64,000 bases of DNA from the NCBI GenBank assembly GCA_045616445.1, contig JAZLGR010000028.1, forward strand, positions 34,822-98,821, given 5' to 3'. The notes beneath the pieces were generated by a model. The model ran no database searches. It was not told where the DNA came from and saw only the letters and a program-made list of their open reading frames with translations. Position numbers and translations under genes: made by a program. Shown in pieces: positions 16,503 to 25,156 of this stretch. The DNA comes from Fimousia sp045616445 (GTDB lineage Bacteria > Bacillota > Clostridia > Lachnospirales > Lachnospiraceae). How positions within the stretch are numbered: position 1 is the stretch's first letter; the number at the start of each line of letters is the position of its first letter.

Positions 16503-17186
16503 ATGAATAACTTTTTTGAAAACGAATATATGCCTAAGATGAACAAAATTGGTAAGATTACTGGTTTCTTAGGTGTTGCAGTAGCATTTTTACCAGCTAT
16601 TCTTTTAGCAGTTGTATATGGAATTCTTCCAAAACCAGCAGCACTTTTAACAGCATTTATCGCTGGTGCAAGCTCCTTTGGTGTATTATGGTTCGTAGAA
16701 CCAATTTCCTACTTCTCCGTATTAGGACCTGTTGGAACATACATGGCATTCTTATCTGGTAACATCTCCAATATGAGAGTTCCTTGTGCTTCCATGGCCC
16801 AGGTAGCTGCAGAAGTAGAACCGGGTTCCGAAAAAGGTTCCGTAGTAGCGACAGTTGGTATGGCTATTTCTATCATCATCAACGTTTCTGTACTTACAAT
16901 CGGTGTTATTTTAGGAAGCTCCATCCTTGCAATGCTTCCAGCAAGTGTAACAATGGCACTGAGCTACTTACTTCCAGCATTATTCGGTGCATTATTAGTA
17001 CAGTTTGGTTTAAATGCTAAAAGTCATGCAATCAGCATCTTAATTTTTGCAATTCTCATCAACATCGCATTAAATGCAGGTGTATTCGCTTGGCTTCCAG
17101 GTGCAAACAACTACCTTGGAATCTTAACAAGTGTATTCTTATCTATTGCAGTTGCAATTGTAATGTACGGCAAGAAAGAGGCGTAA
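16503..17186 (+). CDS. Multi-pass membrane protein, partner of the DUF5058 protein
   Basis: A protein of 227 residues with about six membrane segments. I do not recognise a named family. Notable loops are WFVEPISYFSVLGPVGTYMA and GNISNMRVPCASMAQVAAEV, the latter followed by EPGSEKGSV, a polar stretch between helices that could line a substrate path. The ATG at 16503 follows AAAGGAG at 16488-16494. The gene ends 6 bases before the M20 gene, so the three are one transcript. Two consecutive membrane proteins of about 230 residues suggest a hetero-oligomeric transporter; no ATPase or binding protein is nearby. Confidence 0.75.
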   Translation: MNNFFENEYMPKMNKIGKITGFLGVAVAFLPAILLAVVYGILPKPAALLTAFIAGASSFGVLWFVEPISYFSVLGPVGTYMAFLSGNISNMRVPCASMAQVAAEVEPGSEKGSVVATVGMAISIIINVSVLTIGVILGSSILAMLPASVTMALSYLLPALFGALLVQFGLNAKSHAISILIFAILINIALNAGVFAWLPGANNYLGILTSVFLSIAVAIVMYGKKEA

Positions 17187-17192
17187 TTAATT

Positions 17193-18560
17193 ATGATCAA
17201 ACAGGATATTTACGATAAAGTACAGTCCTTAGAAGCAAAACTTCAGGAGATGTCCCGCTTTGTATGGAAGCATCCGGAGCTTGGCGGCGGCGAAAAAGAA
17301 TGTGCCGACTATTATCGACAGGTTCTTGCTGATGAGGGATTCTCCATTGTCAACAATGAACATTTAGAACATGCATTTTATGCAGAATATGGTCAGGGTA
17401 AACCAGTCATCGCAGTCCTTGCTGAATACGATGCACTTCCAGGTCTTTCCCAGGCAGTATGTGCCTTCAAACAGCCACTGATTCAGGGTGCGGCTGGACA
17501 TGGATGTGGACATAACCTTCTTGGTTCTGCCGCAGTGACTGGTGCCATTGCAATCAAAGATTATCTTGAAAAAGCTTGTATCTCCGGAACTGTTCGTCTC
17601 TATGGATGTCCGGAAGAAGAGCTCTTAAGCGGTAAAGTAAAGATGATCTACCATCACATGTTTGATGGATGTGATTGTGCCCTTAGCTGGCATCCAATGG
17701 ACGCTTCCATGGCACATGACAAGGCATATCTAGCCAATGCATCCATGAAGTTCTACTTCAAAGGCAAATCTTCCCACGCAGCCTTCGCTCCAGATAGAGG
17801 AAGAAGTGCATGGGATGCTGTGGAACTGATGAATGTGGGCAGCAACTATTTAAGAGAACATGTTGTTGACCGTACAAGAATCCATTATTCCACAATCGGT
17901 GGTGATTTCGCTCCGAATATCGTTCCCGACAAAGCAGGTGCATATTACTTTGTTCGTGCTCCACATATGAAGGATGTACAGAGTACAGTAGACCGTGTGG
18001 TTAAGATTGCACAGGGTGCAGCTTTAATGACTGAAACAGAAGTATCTGTTGAGATGGGGTGCGGATGCTGTGAATTTAAGCCAAACAAAGCATTTGGTGA
18101 TCTTAGCCACGCAAACTTAATCGAAGCAGACGGACCAAAATATACAAAAGAAGAATTAAGCTTCGCCAAAGAGCTTCAGGAAACCTTAGATCCAGCAGTC
18201 AAGAACGGCATGAAGAATGCATATCAGATGTATGATCCAGCCATGTTCATGGGTGTAGGTGCAAGAGATTTATGGGTGGACAATGAGATGAGCGCATCCT
18301 CCGATACCGGTGATGTCAGCTTCTTAATTCCTACCGGTTTATTCACCACCGCATGCTGGCCAGTTGGTGTATCTCCTCATACCTGGCAGGCATCCTCCTG
18401 TGCAGGTACAACCATTGGAGAAAAAGGTGCATTATATGCAGCCAAAGTTATCGCTGGTATGGCATATGATCTTTATAACAAACCAGAAGTTCTCGCTAAG
18501 ATCGTCAAAGAATTTGATGCGAACACAACTGGTGAATATGTTCCGATGTATGAGGAATAA
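17193..18560 (+). CDS. M20-family amidohydrolase, AbgB-like
   Basis: A protein of 455 residues. Metal-site segments typical of M20 peptidases are AGHGCGHNLLG, GCPEEELLSGK and ALSWHPMDASMA. The dimerisation domain contains FKGKSSHAAFAPDRGRSAWD. A further histidine lies in GVSPHTWQASSCAGTTIG. The closest match by pattern is the p-aminobenzoyl-glutamate hydrolase B or aminoacylase group, which cleaves amide bonds of N-acylated amino acids. The substrate is unknown. It is the third gene of the unit with two membrane proteins and is followed by a strong terminator. The adjacent PucR regulator probably controls this unit; this is inference. Confidence 0.9.
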   Translation: MIKQDIYDKVQSLEAKLQEMSRFVWKHPELGGGEKECADYYRQVLADEGFSIVNNEHLEHAFYAEYGQGKPVIAVLAEYDALPGLSQAVCAFKQPLIQGAAGHGCGHNLLGSAAVTGAIAIKDYLEKACISGTVRLYGCPEEELLSGKVKMIYHHMFDGCDCALSWHPMDASMAHDKAYLANASMKFYFKGKSSHAAFAPDRGRSAWDAVELMNVGSNYLREHVVDRTRIHYSTIGGDFAPNIVPDKAGAYYFVRAPHMKDVQSTVDRVVKIAQGAALMTETEVSVEMGCGCCEFKPNKAFGDLSHANLIEADGPKYTKEELSFAKELQETLDPAVKNGMKNAYQMYDPAMFMGVGARDLWVDNEMSASSDTGDVSFLIPTGLFTTACWPVGVSPHTWQASSCAGTTIGEKGALYAAKVIAGMAYDLYNKPEVLAKIVKEFDANTTGEYVPMYEE

Positions 18561-18583
18561 AAGTTAATATTAGAAAATTGTAG

Positions 18584-18624
18584 AAAACCTACACTTGTAG
18601 TAAAATACAGGTGTAGGTTTTTTT
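18584..18624 (+). terminator. Terminator after the M20 gene
   Basis: AAAACCTACAC (18584-18594) pairs exactly with GTGTAGGTTTT (18611-18621), and the T-run reaches 18624. Confidence 0.93.
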
Positions 18625-18668
18625 ATATATTGAAAAGTACTATTTTTGATAGAAGGCAGGTGAATAGC

Positions 18669-20297
18669 ATGGGTATATCAATACAGGATTTATTAACATT
18701 AGAATATTTTAAAGAATTTTACGTTGTTGCAGGAAGAAGGGGCATCCATAAAGAAGTACAGGGTGTCACCGTTGTTGACGCACCGGATGCCTATCGCTGG
18801 TCAAAGGGCAAAGAACTTGTGTTAACCTCCGGTTATGTATTAAAGATGGAACCGGATACCATCACGAATGCCTTCAGAGAAGGTACCATCCAGAATTCCT
18901 CCGGACTGCTCATTAAGCGTGGCAGACATCTTGACCGCATCAGTGAGGAGATGAAGGCACTGTTTGATCAATATGATATTCCGTTGATCAGCATGCCATT
19001 TGAGATTCCATATATGGAAGTCATGAATCAGATCAATATTGCCATTATGAATAAGACTGTCCAGCGTTTTAAGATTTCAAGCAAAGAGATGGGGCAAATC
19101 TCTGATCTTACCTACAAAGAACAGAAGATTCAGCGTATCCTTCGTGCCGTTGAGACAGATATGAGTTTTCCAGCCTGTATTTATGATATGGGGGAAGAAA
19201 AAGCTTATTACAGCTCCAATCATTTCAAAGAGATTACCAAGTCGCTGAATATGTCCGTCACCAATTACTGGGATCCAGTACAGGCTTATACCAAATATAC
19301 ACTGTGTGATGTAATCAATATGTCCAGATACCGACTGTTTAATGTGGACGGGATCGACGGACCACGTATGAGTTGGATTCTGATACCGATCACCACCAAT
19401 GATACCGTGCAGGCCTACTTTATCGTTATGGAGTCCAGAGAGTTTTTGGATCACTATGATGAGTATGCGATTCGTATCGCTTATCTGCTCCTACAAGCAT
19501 TATATGAGGAGAATATGGTAACCCAGAGCCGAGGCAATATAGGATTCGAGAACTTTATCCAGTATATGATCCATATGGATGATTTAGAAATTGATAAGGT
19601 CCGTTATCAGGCAGGAATCCAGGGAATCTCATTAAGTGATTCTTATTTCATTACCATGTTTCGTCAGAATAATCCGGAGATCTCCGCTCAGAACGAGAGA
19701 GAGACATTCCTAAAATACATTCGAAAGGCATTCCATCACAAAAAAATCAAGTTGGTCTTTCTGTCTGAGAACGAAGGGATGATTTTTATTCAGACGGAAG
19801 AAGAGGAGGGTATATTTGACCAGATCTGTGCGGGTGTACATATCTTACATAACTATATGGTAGATAATCTCTCCAATATGCAGCTGAAATATGGTATGCT
19901 TAATACACCGGAGCAGTTGATGAGTATCAGAGATCACATCAACAAACTGCACAATCTGATGGATATGGGCAGCATCCTCTTCCCAGGTGAGGAGATTATC
20001 GATTATGACCGACTGGGGCCGCTTACCTGGCTGCAGATTCCAGCCAGAGAGCTTGATGAGATGCTTGGGCAGTACCGCAGACTGATGGATGAGGAGAAGA
20101 ATAAGGAACTGCTTCGCACATTGAAGATCTATCTGGAGAATAACATGAATTTCAGCATTACCGCAGAATTGATGTATGTTCATGTGAATACGATCCGTAA
20201 GAGACTGACCAAGCTTGAAGGCATGCTGCCATTGAGATTCGATCAGCCGTTAGAACGTATGAAACTTCAGATTCTTCTGAACTTTTTGGAATTATAA
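18669..20297 (+). CDS. PucR-family transcriptional regulator
   Basis: A protein of 542 residues. The N-terminal PucR domain (MGISIQDLLTLEYFKEFYVV, then GVTVVDAPDAYRWSKGKELVLTSG) is clear. A middle GAF-like region follows. The C-terminal helix-turn-helix reads NFSITAELMYVHVNTIRKRL, typical of PucR/CdaR regulators. Such proteins sense catabolic substrates and activate nearby genes. I choose the ATG at 18669 after AGGCAGGTG over an in-frame ATG 39 bases earlier. It is separated from the DUF5058-M20 unit by a terminator but shares its strand. The next gene starts 36 bases downstream. Its effector may be the substrate of that unit. Confidence 0.88.
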   Translation: MGISIQDLLTLEYFKEFYVVAGRRGIHKEVQGVTVVDAPDAYRWSKGKELVLTSGYVLKMEPDTITNAFREGTIQNSSGLLIKRGRHLDRISEEMKALFDQYDIPLISMPFEIPYMEVMNQINIAIMNKTVQRFKISSKEMGQISDLTYKEQKIQRILRAVETDMSFPACIYDMGEEKAYYSSNHFKEITKSLNMSVTNYWDPVQAYTKYTLCDVINMSRYRLFNVDGIDGPRMSWILIPITTNDTVQAYFIVMESREFLDHYDEYAIRIAYLLLQALYEENMVTQSRGNIGFENFIQYMIHMDDLEIDKVRYQAGIQGISLSDSYFITMFRQNNPEISAQNERETFLKYIRKAFHHKKIKLVFLSENEGMIFIQTEEEEGIFDQICAGVHILHNYMVDNLSNMQLKYGMLNTPEQLMSIRDHINKLHNLMDMGSILFPGEEIIDYDRLGPLTWLQIPARELDEMLGQYRRLMDEEKNKELLRTLKIYLENNMNFSITAELMYVHVNTIRKRLTKLEGMLPLRFDQPLERMKLQILLNFLEL

Positions 20298-20333
20298 AGT
20301 AACTCGCAAAAGATAGACAATAGGAAATATGAT

Positions 20334-22058
20334 ATGGAACCAATGATAAGTATTTTATATCCGGCTGGAGTGCCGGAATCTGCATACAAAAAGATGTCCA
20401 ATACTGCCTGGCATGATCTTGGCATGGATATGGTCACCCAGGCTGTTACAAGAAATGGTAAAGAAGCCATGATCGTAAAAAGTGTCATGGGCAGACTGAC
20501 CACAGAAGTCATTGTTGGCAAGTACCGTGCAGATATATTCGCAGACATTATGGCCAATGTCTCCCTGCAGGATGACATCATTAAAACCCTTCAGCAGGTA
20601 GACAGCCTTCGCAACAACATGATGACAAATCATAATTTGAATGATGCAGATGGCATCTGGACCCTGATCCGCCGCATGAAGGAGGTTCAGGAATATATCA
20701 TCTGTGTGGAAAATCTAAGCAGATCACTGAATGAAGCAGAAATTCAATCAGAAGGGCTTACTCTGCTTCGACAGTTCATGGATCAGATACAGGAAGAAAG
20801 AGGATTTGCTGAACTAAAAAAAGATATCAAATTATTACTTGCCAATACCCAGAAGGTGAAAAGTATTACCTTAGGCTGTAATCTGAGTGATTATTATGAT
20901 GTAAAGAGCGTTGGTATCGTCTCCATCAATGACAGACCATTTACCAAGGCCAATGTAATTGCCAACTTTACAAGAAGATTCCATCGCGGAGACCAGATTC
21001 AGTCAGGTACAGAATGGAATGGCAATTATGACTATGAGGTCATTCCTGAGAATAAGAAGCATACCGTTGATTCTGGAGATAAGGGATTACAGACACTTGC
21101 ATTTACCGCCAATCCACTGATGGGACTGAGCATGGGACTAGCTGGCGTGCAGGACAATACCAGAGAAGTAAATCTGGTAGAATACTTGAATGATGTGGTG
21201 AATAAGCTTCTTGGAAGTTCAGTAAAAAGCCTGAAGGAAACCATGGCTAAGTATGCTACAGTGGATATCCGATCCATCACAAGCCTGATTCCGGAATTCC
21301 AGTATTATACGGTATGGGCAAGATTTATCCGCGAGATGAAGCAGGAAGGATATGATTTTGCCAAGGCACATGTATGGGATGAGCCAAGAGGTGGCTGTCG
21401 TATGAAAGCCATGAGTGTATACAATTTAAAACTTGCCACATCCTCCAAAACGACCAGTCAGGAGATCGTGGGCAATGACCTTGATTTTACCGATGAACAC
21501 ACCATCTATTTGTTAACTGGTGCCAACCGTGGCGGTAAGACAACCATCACCCAGGCCATTGGACAGTGCTATGTGATGGCACAGGGCGGCGTCTACGTAC
21601 CAGGTTCTGGATTCTTCTATGTTCCTGTGGATGACATCTTTACCCATTTCCCTGCAGATGAAGATAAAACAATGGATTTTGGCCGTCTGGGAGAGGAATG
21701 TCAGCGTTTTAAGGATATATTTGAAAGAGCAACCAGCGACTCCCTCTTATTGCTCAATGAATCCTTCTCCACTACATCCTTCCAGGAAGGATACTACATC
21801 GCCTACGACGCAGTGCGTGCCATGTTACGAAAGGGTGCAAGATGTATCTATAACACCCACATGCATAAATTAGCTGAGGCAGTGAAGGAGATCAACGAAG
21901 AAGAGAGCATCAGTAAGGCAGCCTCCCTAATTGTGAAGACAGAGAAGGGCAAGCGTTCCTACAAAGTAGAAGTGGCACCGGCAGAGGGACAGAGCTTAGC
22001 AAGTGATATTGCAAAGAAGTATGGCGTAACATTCGAACAGCTGACAGAATCTTTGTGA
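20334..22058 (+). CDS. MutS-domain ATPase lacking mismatch-recognition domain
   Basis: A protein of 574 residues. The C-terminal half is a MutS-type ABC ATPase: Walker A TGANRGGKTTITQ (about 395-406), DKTMDFGRLGEECQRFKDI as the signature region, LLLLNESFSTTS as Walker B, and the D-loop and switch IYNTHMHKLAEAV. Canonical MutS has GPNMxGKS and a mismatch-binding Phe-x-Glu domain, and the latter is not seen here. The N-terminal half is helical, as a clamp or lever would be. It is thus a stand-alone MutS-like protein of unknown role, possibly in DNA transactions other than mismatch repair. It follows pucR by 36 bases and precedes fucO, which has its own promoter. Confidence 0.8.
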   Translation: MEPMISILYPAGVPESAYKKMSNTAWHDLGMDMVTQAVTRNGKEAMIVKSVMGRLTTEVIVGKYRADIFADIMANVSLQDDIIKTLQQVDSLRNNMMTNHNLNDADGIWTLIRRMKEVQEYIICVENLSRSLNEAEIQSEGLTLLRQFMDQIQEERGFAELKKDIKLLLANTQKVKSITLGCNLSDYYDVKSVGIVSINDRPFTKANVIANFTRRFHRGDQIQSGTEWNGNYDYEVIPENKKHTVDSGDKGLQTLAFTANPLMGLSMGLAGVQDNTREVNLVEYLNDVVNKLLGSSVKSLKETMAKYATVDIRSITSLIPEFQYYTVWARFIREMKQEGYDFAKAHVWDEPRGGCRMKAMSVYNLKLATSSKTTSQEIVGNDLDFTDEHTIYLLTGANRGGKTTITQAIGQCYVMAQGGVYVPGSGFFYVPVDDIFTHFPADEDKTMDFGRLGEECQRFKDIFERATSDSLLLLNESFSTTSFQEGYYIAYDAVRAMLRKGARCIYNTHMHKLAEAVKEINEEESISKAASLIVKTEKGKRSYKVEVAPAEGQSLASDIAKKYGVTFEQLTESL

Positions 22059-22074
22059 CAAATCAAACCAGTGA

Positions 22075-22103
22075 TTGCTACAATTCATAAAAAATAATAT
22101 AAT
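22075..22103 (+). promoter_or_regulatory. Promoter of fucO
   Basis: TTGCTA (22075-22080) and TATAAT (22098-22103) are separated by exactly 17 bases. The predicted start of transcription is about 43 bases before the ATG. Confidence 0.75.
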
Positions 22104-22152
22104 AAAAACATGTAACAATGAACGTGATATTTATAGTAAAGGAGACAAAATT

Positions 22153-23298
22153 ATGGCAGTGAATCGTTTCGTATTAAACGGTATTTCTTACCACGGACAC
22201 GGCGCAATCAATGAAATTCCTGGCATCATCAAGGGCAAAGGTCTTACCAAAGCTTTCGTAGCTTCTGACCCTGATCTTGTTAAATTTGGTGTAGCAGCTA
22301 AGGTTACTGATCTTTTAGCAGCGAACGATATCGATTTTGAATTATATTCCGATATCAAACCAAATCCAACAATCGAAAACGTTCAGCATGGTGTAGATGC
22401 TTACCGTGCCTCTGGTGCTGATTTCATGATCACAATCGGTGGTGGTTCTTCCATGGATACTGGTAAAGGTATCGGTATCATCGTCAATAACCCGGAATTT
22501 TACGATGTTCGTTCCTTAGAAGGACTTTCCCCAACAAAGAACCGTACAGTATTTACAATCGCAGTTCCTACAACAGGTGGTACAGGTGCTGAATCTACAA
22601 TTAACTACGTAATCACAGACGTTGAAAAGAAACGTAAATTTGTGTGCGTAGACCCTAACGATATCCCTGATATCGCAGTAGTAGACCCAGACATGATGGC
22701 TTCCATGCCAAAAGGTCTTGCAGCTTCCACAGGTATGGATGCTTTAACACATGCAATCGAAGGCTATACAACAGCTGGCGCTTGGGAACTTGCTGACTGT
22801 TTAGATCTCAAAGCAATCCAGTTAATCGCTAAGAACCTTCGTAAAGCAGTTCTTGAAAAAGATCCAGATGGACTTGAAGGCATGGCTCTTGCTCAGTACG
22901 TAACAGCGATGGCATACTCCAATGTAGGTCTTGGTATCGCTCATTCCATGGCTCATACACTTGGTGCAGTATATGACACACCTCATGGTGTAGCTTGTGC
23001 TATGATGCTTCCAATTGTTATGGAATTCAACCAGGAATATACAGGCGATAAATTCAAAGATATCGCTGAAGCATTTGACGTTGATACAGCTGGTATGTCC
23101 CAGGCTGAATATCGTCAGGCAGCAATCGATGCAGTTCGTCAGTTATCCGTAGACGTAGGAATCCCTACAAAACTTGATATCAAAGAAGAAGATCTTCCAT
23201 TCTTATGCGAATCCGCAGCAGCAGACGCATGTGCACCTGGTAACCCAAGACCAGCTACATTAGAAGAATTCGAAGCTATGTTCCGTCAGTTAATGTAA
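22153..23298 (+). CDS. fucO: Lactaldehyde reductase, iron-containing alcohol dehydrogenase
   Basis: A protein of 381 residues, the same length as E. coli FucO. Shared segments include IGGGSSMDTGKGIGII, NNPEFYDVRSLEGLSPT and TINYVITDVEKKRKFVCVDP. Metal ligands lie in STGMDALTHAIEGY and GLGIAHSMAHTLGAVYDTPH. The enzyme reduces lactaldehyde to 1,2-propanediol during fucose or rhamnose fermentation; other diol or alcohol substrates are possible. The start at 22153 follows AAAGGAG. Codon choice looks highly biased, suggesting strong expression, which fits its consensus-like promoter. No fucose or rhamnose genes are in the window. Confidence 0.92.
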   Translation: MAVNRFVLNGISYHGHGAINEIPGIIKGKGLTKAFVASDPDLVKFGVAAKVTDLLAANDIDFELYSDIKPNPTIENVQHGVDAYRASGADFMITIGGGSSMDTGKGIGIIVNNPEFYDVRSLEGLSPTKNRTVFTIAVPTTGGTGAESTINYVITDVEKKRKFVCVDPNDIPDIAVVDPDMMASMPKGLAASTGMDALTHAIEGYTTAGAWELADCLDLKAIQLIAKNLRKAVLEKDPDGLEGMALAQYVTAMAYSNVGLGIAHSMAHTLGAVYDTPHGVACAMMLPIVMEFNQEYTGDKFKDIAEAFDVDTAGMSQAEYRQAAIDAVRQLSVDVGIPTKLDIKEEDLPFLCESAAADACAPGNPRPATLEEFEAMFRQLM

Positions 23299-23300
23299 TT

Positions 23301-23915
23301 ATGAAAGTTTTAATCGTAAATGGCAGTCCAAAGCCAAATGGTAATACAGCAACAGCCATCAATGAGATGGTGAAGGTGTTCGAAGCTGAAGGTGTAGAAA
23401 CAGAGATCATGCAGATTGGGGGCAAAGCAATCCGAGGATGTGTCGGATGTAACGGATGTGGCTTCCACGGCAAATGTGTCTTTCAGGATGAAGTCAACGA
23501 AGCAGCCCTTAAGTTAAAGGAAGCGGACGGCTTCGTAGTTGCATCTCCAGTATATTTTGCATCTGCCAATGCTACACTCATCGCATTCTTAGACCGTTTA
23601 TTCTACAGCACAGCATTTGACAAGAGAGCAATCGTTGGTGCTTCCGTAGTATGCGCAAGAAGAGGCGGCTGTTCCGCAACCTTCGATGAATTGAATAAGT
23701 ATTTTACTATCAGTGGCATGCCAGTGGCTTCTAGCCAGTACTGGAATTCCATCCATGGATGTGTACCAGGAGAGGCTGAAAAGGACGAAGAAGGCAAACA
23801 GACCATGCGTACTCTTGCTTCCAACATGACTTTCCTCATGAAATGTATTGCGCTTGGCAAAGAAGCTTATGGTCTTCCAGCAGTAGAAGACAGAGTTTCT
23901 ACAAACTTTATCTAA
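23301..23915 (+). CDS. Iron-sulfur flavoprotein, NADPH-dependent FMN reductase family
   Basis: A protein of 204 residues of the flavodoxin-fold FMN reductase family. The phosphate loop is NGSPKPNGNTATAI. A compact cysteine motif, GCVGCNGCGFHGKC, fits the [4Fe-4S] site of archaeal and clostridial iron-sulfur flavoproteins. A second flavin-binding stretch is ASPVYFASANATLIAF. These are cytoplasmic electron-transfer or detoxifying flavoproteins. The gene begins 2 bases after fucO, so it is co-transcribed, and a strong terminator follows at 23937. A role in passing electrons linked to fermentation is possible but not shown. Confidence 0.88.
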   Translation: MKVLIVNGSPKPNGNTATAINEMVKVFEAEGVETEIMQIGGKAIRGCVGCNGCGFHGKCVFQDEVNEAALKLKEADGFVVASPVYFASANATLIAFLDRLFYSTAFDKRAIVGASVVCARRGGCSATFDELNKYFTISGMPVASSQYWNSIHGCVPGEAEKDEEGKQTMRTLASNMTFLMKCIALGKEAYGLPAVEDRVSTNFI

Positions 23916-23936
23916 AATTTAATTATTAAGATACCC

Positions 23937-23972
23937 AAAAGGATGATTGGCATGTGCCGGTCATCCTTTTTT
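23937..23972 (+). terminator. Terminator of the fucO operon
   Basis: AAAAGGATGA pairs with TCATCCTTTT, extended by TTGGC/GCCGG with two G-T pairs, around an ATGT loop. A T-run follows. Confidence 0.9.
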
Positions 23973-24041
23973 GTGCAGGAATGATGGTGCCATTGGTAAA
24001 TTGGATAAAAATGTTGTAAAATAATATAAATAATTGCCAAT

Positions 24042-24179
24042 ATGGCATATCTGGTACCATTATTATCGTTGATTCTTTCAGCACTACTGCTAAAGGAAGC
24101 CTTAACCTTACGTGTGGCAGGGGCATTTGTCCTGATCATCGGGGGAATCCTTCTGCAGAATCTATTTGACAGGGAGTAA
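24042..24179 (+). pseudogene. Remnant of an EamA/DMT-family transporter, C-terminal 45 residues
   Basis: An open stretch starting at an ATG encodes 45 residues. These include YLVPLLSLILSALLLKEAL and RVAGAFVLIIGGILLQN, the hallmark last two helices of EamA-type drug/metabolite transporters with the conserved P..S.....LLKE motif. The rest of the gene (normally about 280-300 residues) is missing: the frame is closed by a TAA at 24027 and the preceding bases to the terminator do not code. Its stop overlaps the start of the following hydrolase gene (TAATG). I read it as the stump left by a deletion. Confidence 0.65.
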
Positions 24180-24184
24180 TGACT

Positions 24185-25123
24185 ATGAAAAAGAATAAAT
24201 TTGTGATATTTTCCGCCGTTATGGCGGTTATGAGCGGGCTTGCAGCCATCTATCATATGGTGCACCGCGTGTTTTTCAGCATCGCCTTTGACTTACATAC
24301 GAAGTGGAGACCAACCAGCGGCGGCTTTGATACCCTTCCAGATGTGTCTAAGGCCGGTCAGGAATGGCTTCATACCCATGACAATTACATCGTCTATATG
24401 ACCAACAAAGAGGGAATGAAGCTTCGCGGCCACTATTTCCCATGTGAGGATGCGAAACGAACACTCATTGAGTTTCACGGCTGGCATGGAAGCTGGGATG
24501 TGGATTTCTCCGGCAGCTCCCCATATATGCATCAGGCTGGCTGTAACCTGCTTCTGGTAGAACAGCGTGGACAGGGCAAAAGCGAAGGCAGTTATATGAC
24601 CTTTGGAGTAAAGGAACGATCAGATCTTCAGGAATGGGTTGCCTGGTATCAGGAAAATATCGATTCTGACATTCCAATCTATCTGGCAGGGCTTTCCATG
24701 GGTGCAACCACCGTGCTGATGGCTGCGGCAGATAATTTTGGACCTCAGGTAAAGGGAATCATCGCAGACTGTGGATTTACCTCCCCTTATGACATCATCA
24801 AGAAAGTAGCAAAGCAGTGGTTTCATATTCCGGAACATCCACTCCTTGATACATTTAATCTCTATTGCAAGCGTCGTATGGATGTGGACTTAAAGGGCTT
24901 TAGTGCCATCGATTCATTGGAACAAACCAAGCTTCCGGTATTATTCGTACATGGCAAGCGCGACAATTTTGTGCCATATCAGATGACTCTGGCAGCTTAT
25001 GATGCCTGTGCATCAGATAAAGATATCCTTCTAGTGGATGATGCTACCCACGGCATGAGCTTTGTCTACGATCAGGATGGGTATATCGAGAAAATTTTGA
25101 AACTGTTTGAAAAGTATGATTAA
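24185..25123 (+). CDS. Membrane-anchored alpha/beta hydrolase
   Basis: A protein of 312 residues. A hydrophobic helix at about 5-25 (FVIFSAVMAVMSGLAAI) serves as a membrane anchor or uncleaved signal. The hydrolase fold shows IEFHGWHGSWDVDFSG (oxyanion region), the nucleophile elbow YLAGLSMGATT, VHGKRDNFVP (acid) and DDATHGMSF (His). The group belongs to the esterase/peptidase S9-like family with unknown substrate. The ATG at 24185 is preferred over 24179 because GGGAG at 24172 gives better spacing. The upstream EamA remnant suggests that the original 5' neighbour was lost. A histidine phosphatase gene follows 33 bases later. Confidence 0.85.
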   Translation: MKKNKFVIFSAVMAVMSGLAAIYHMVHRVFFSIAFDLHTKWRPTSGGFDTLPDVSKAGQEWLHTHDNYIVYMTNKEGMKLRGHYFPCEDAKRTLIEFHGWHGSWDVDFSGSSPYMHQAGCNLLLVEQRGQGKSEGSYMTFGVKERSDLQEWVAWYQENIDSDIPIYLAGLSMGATTVLMAAADNFGPQVKGIIADCGFTSPYDIIKKVAKQWFHIPEHPLLDTFNLYCKRRMDVDLKGFSAIDSLEQTKLPVLFVHGKRDNFVPYQMTLAAYDACASDKDILLVDDATHGMSFVYDQDGYIEKILKLFEKYD

Positions 25124-25156
25124 TAGATACAATATAGAGTACATTTGAGGTGGATT

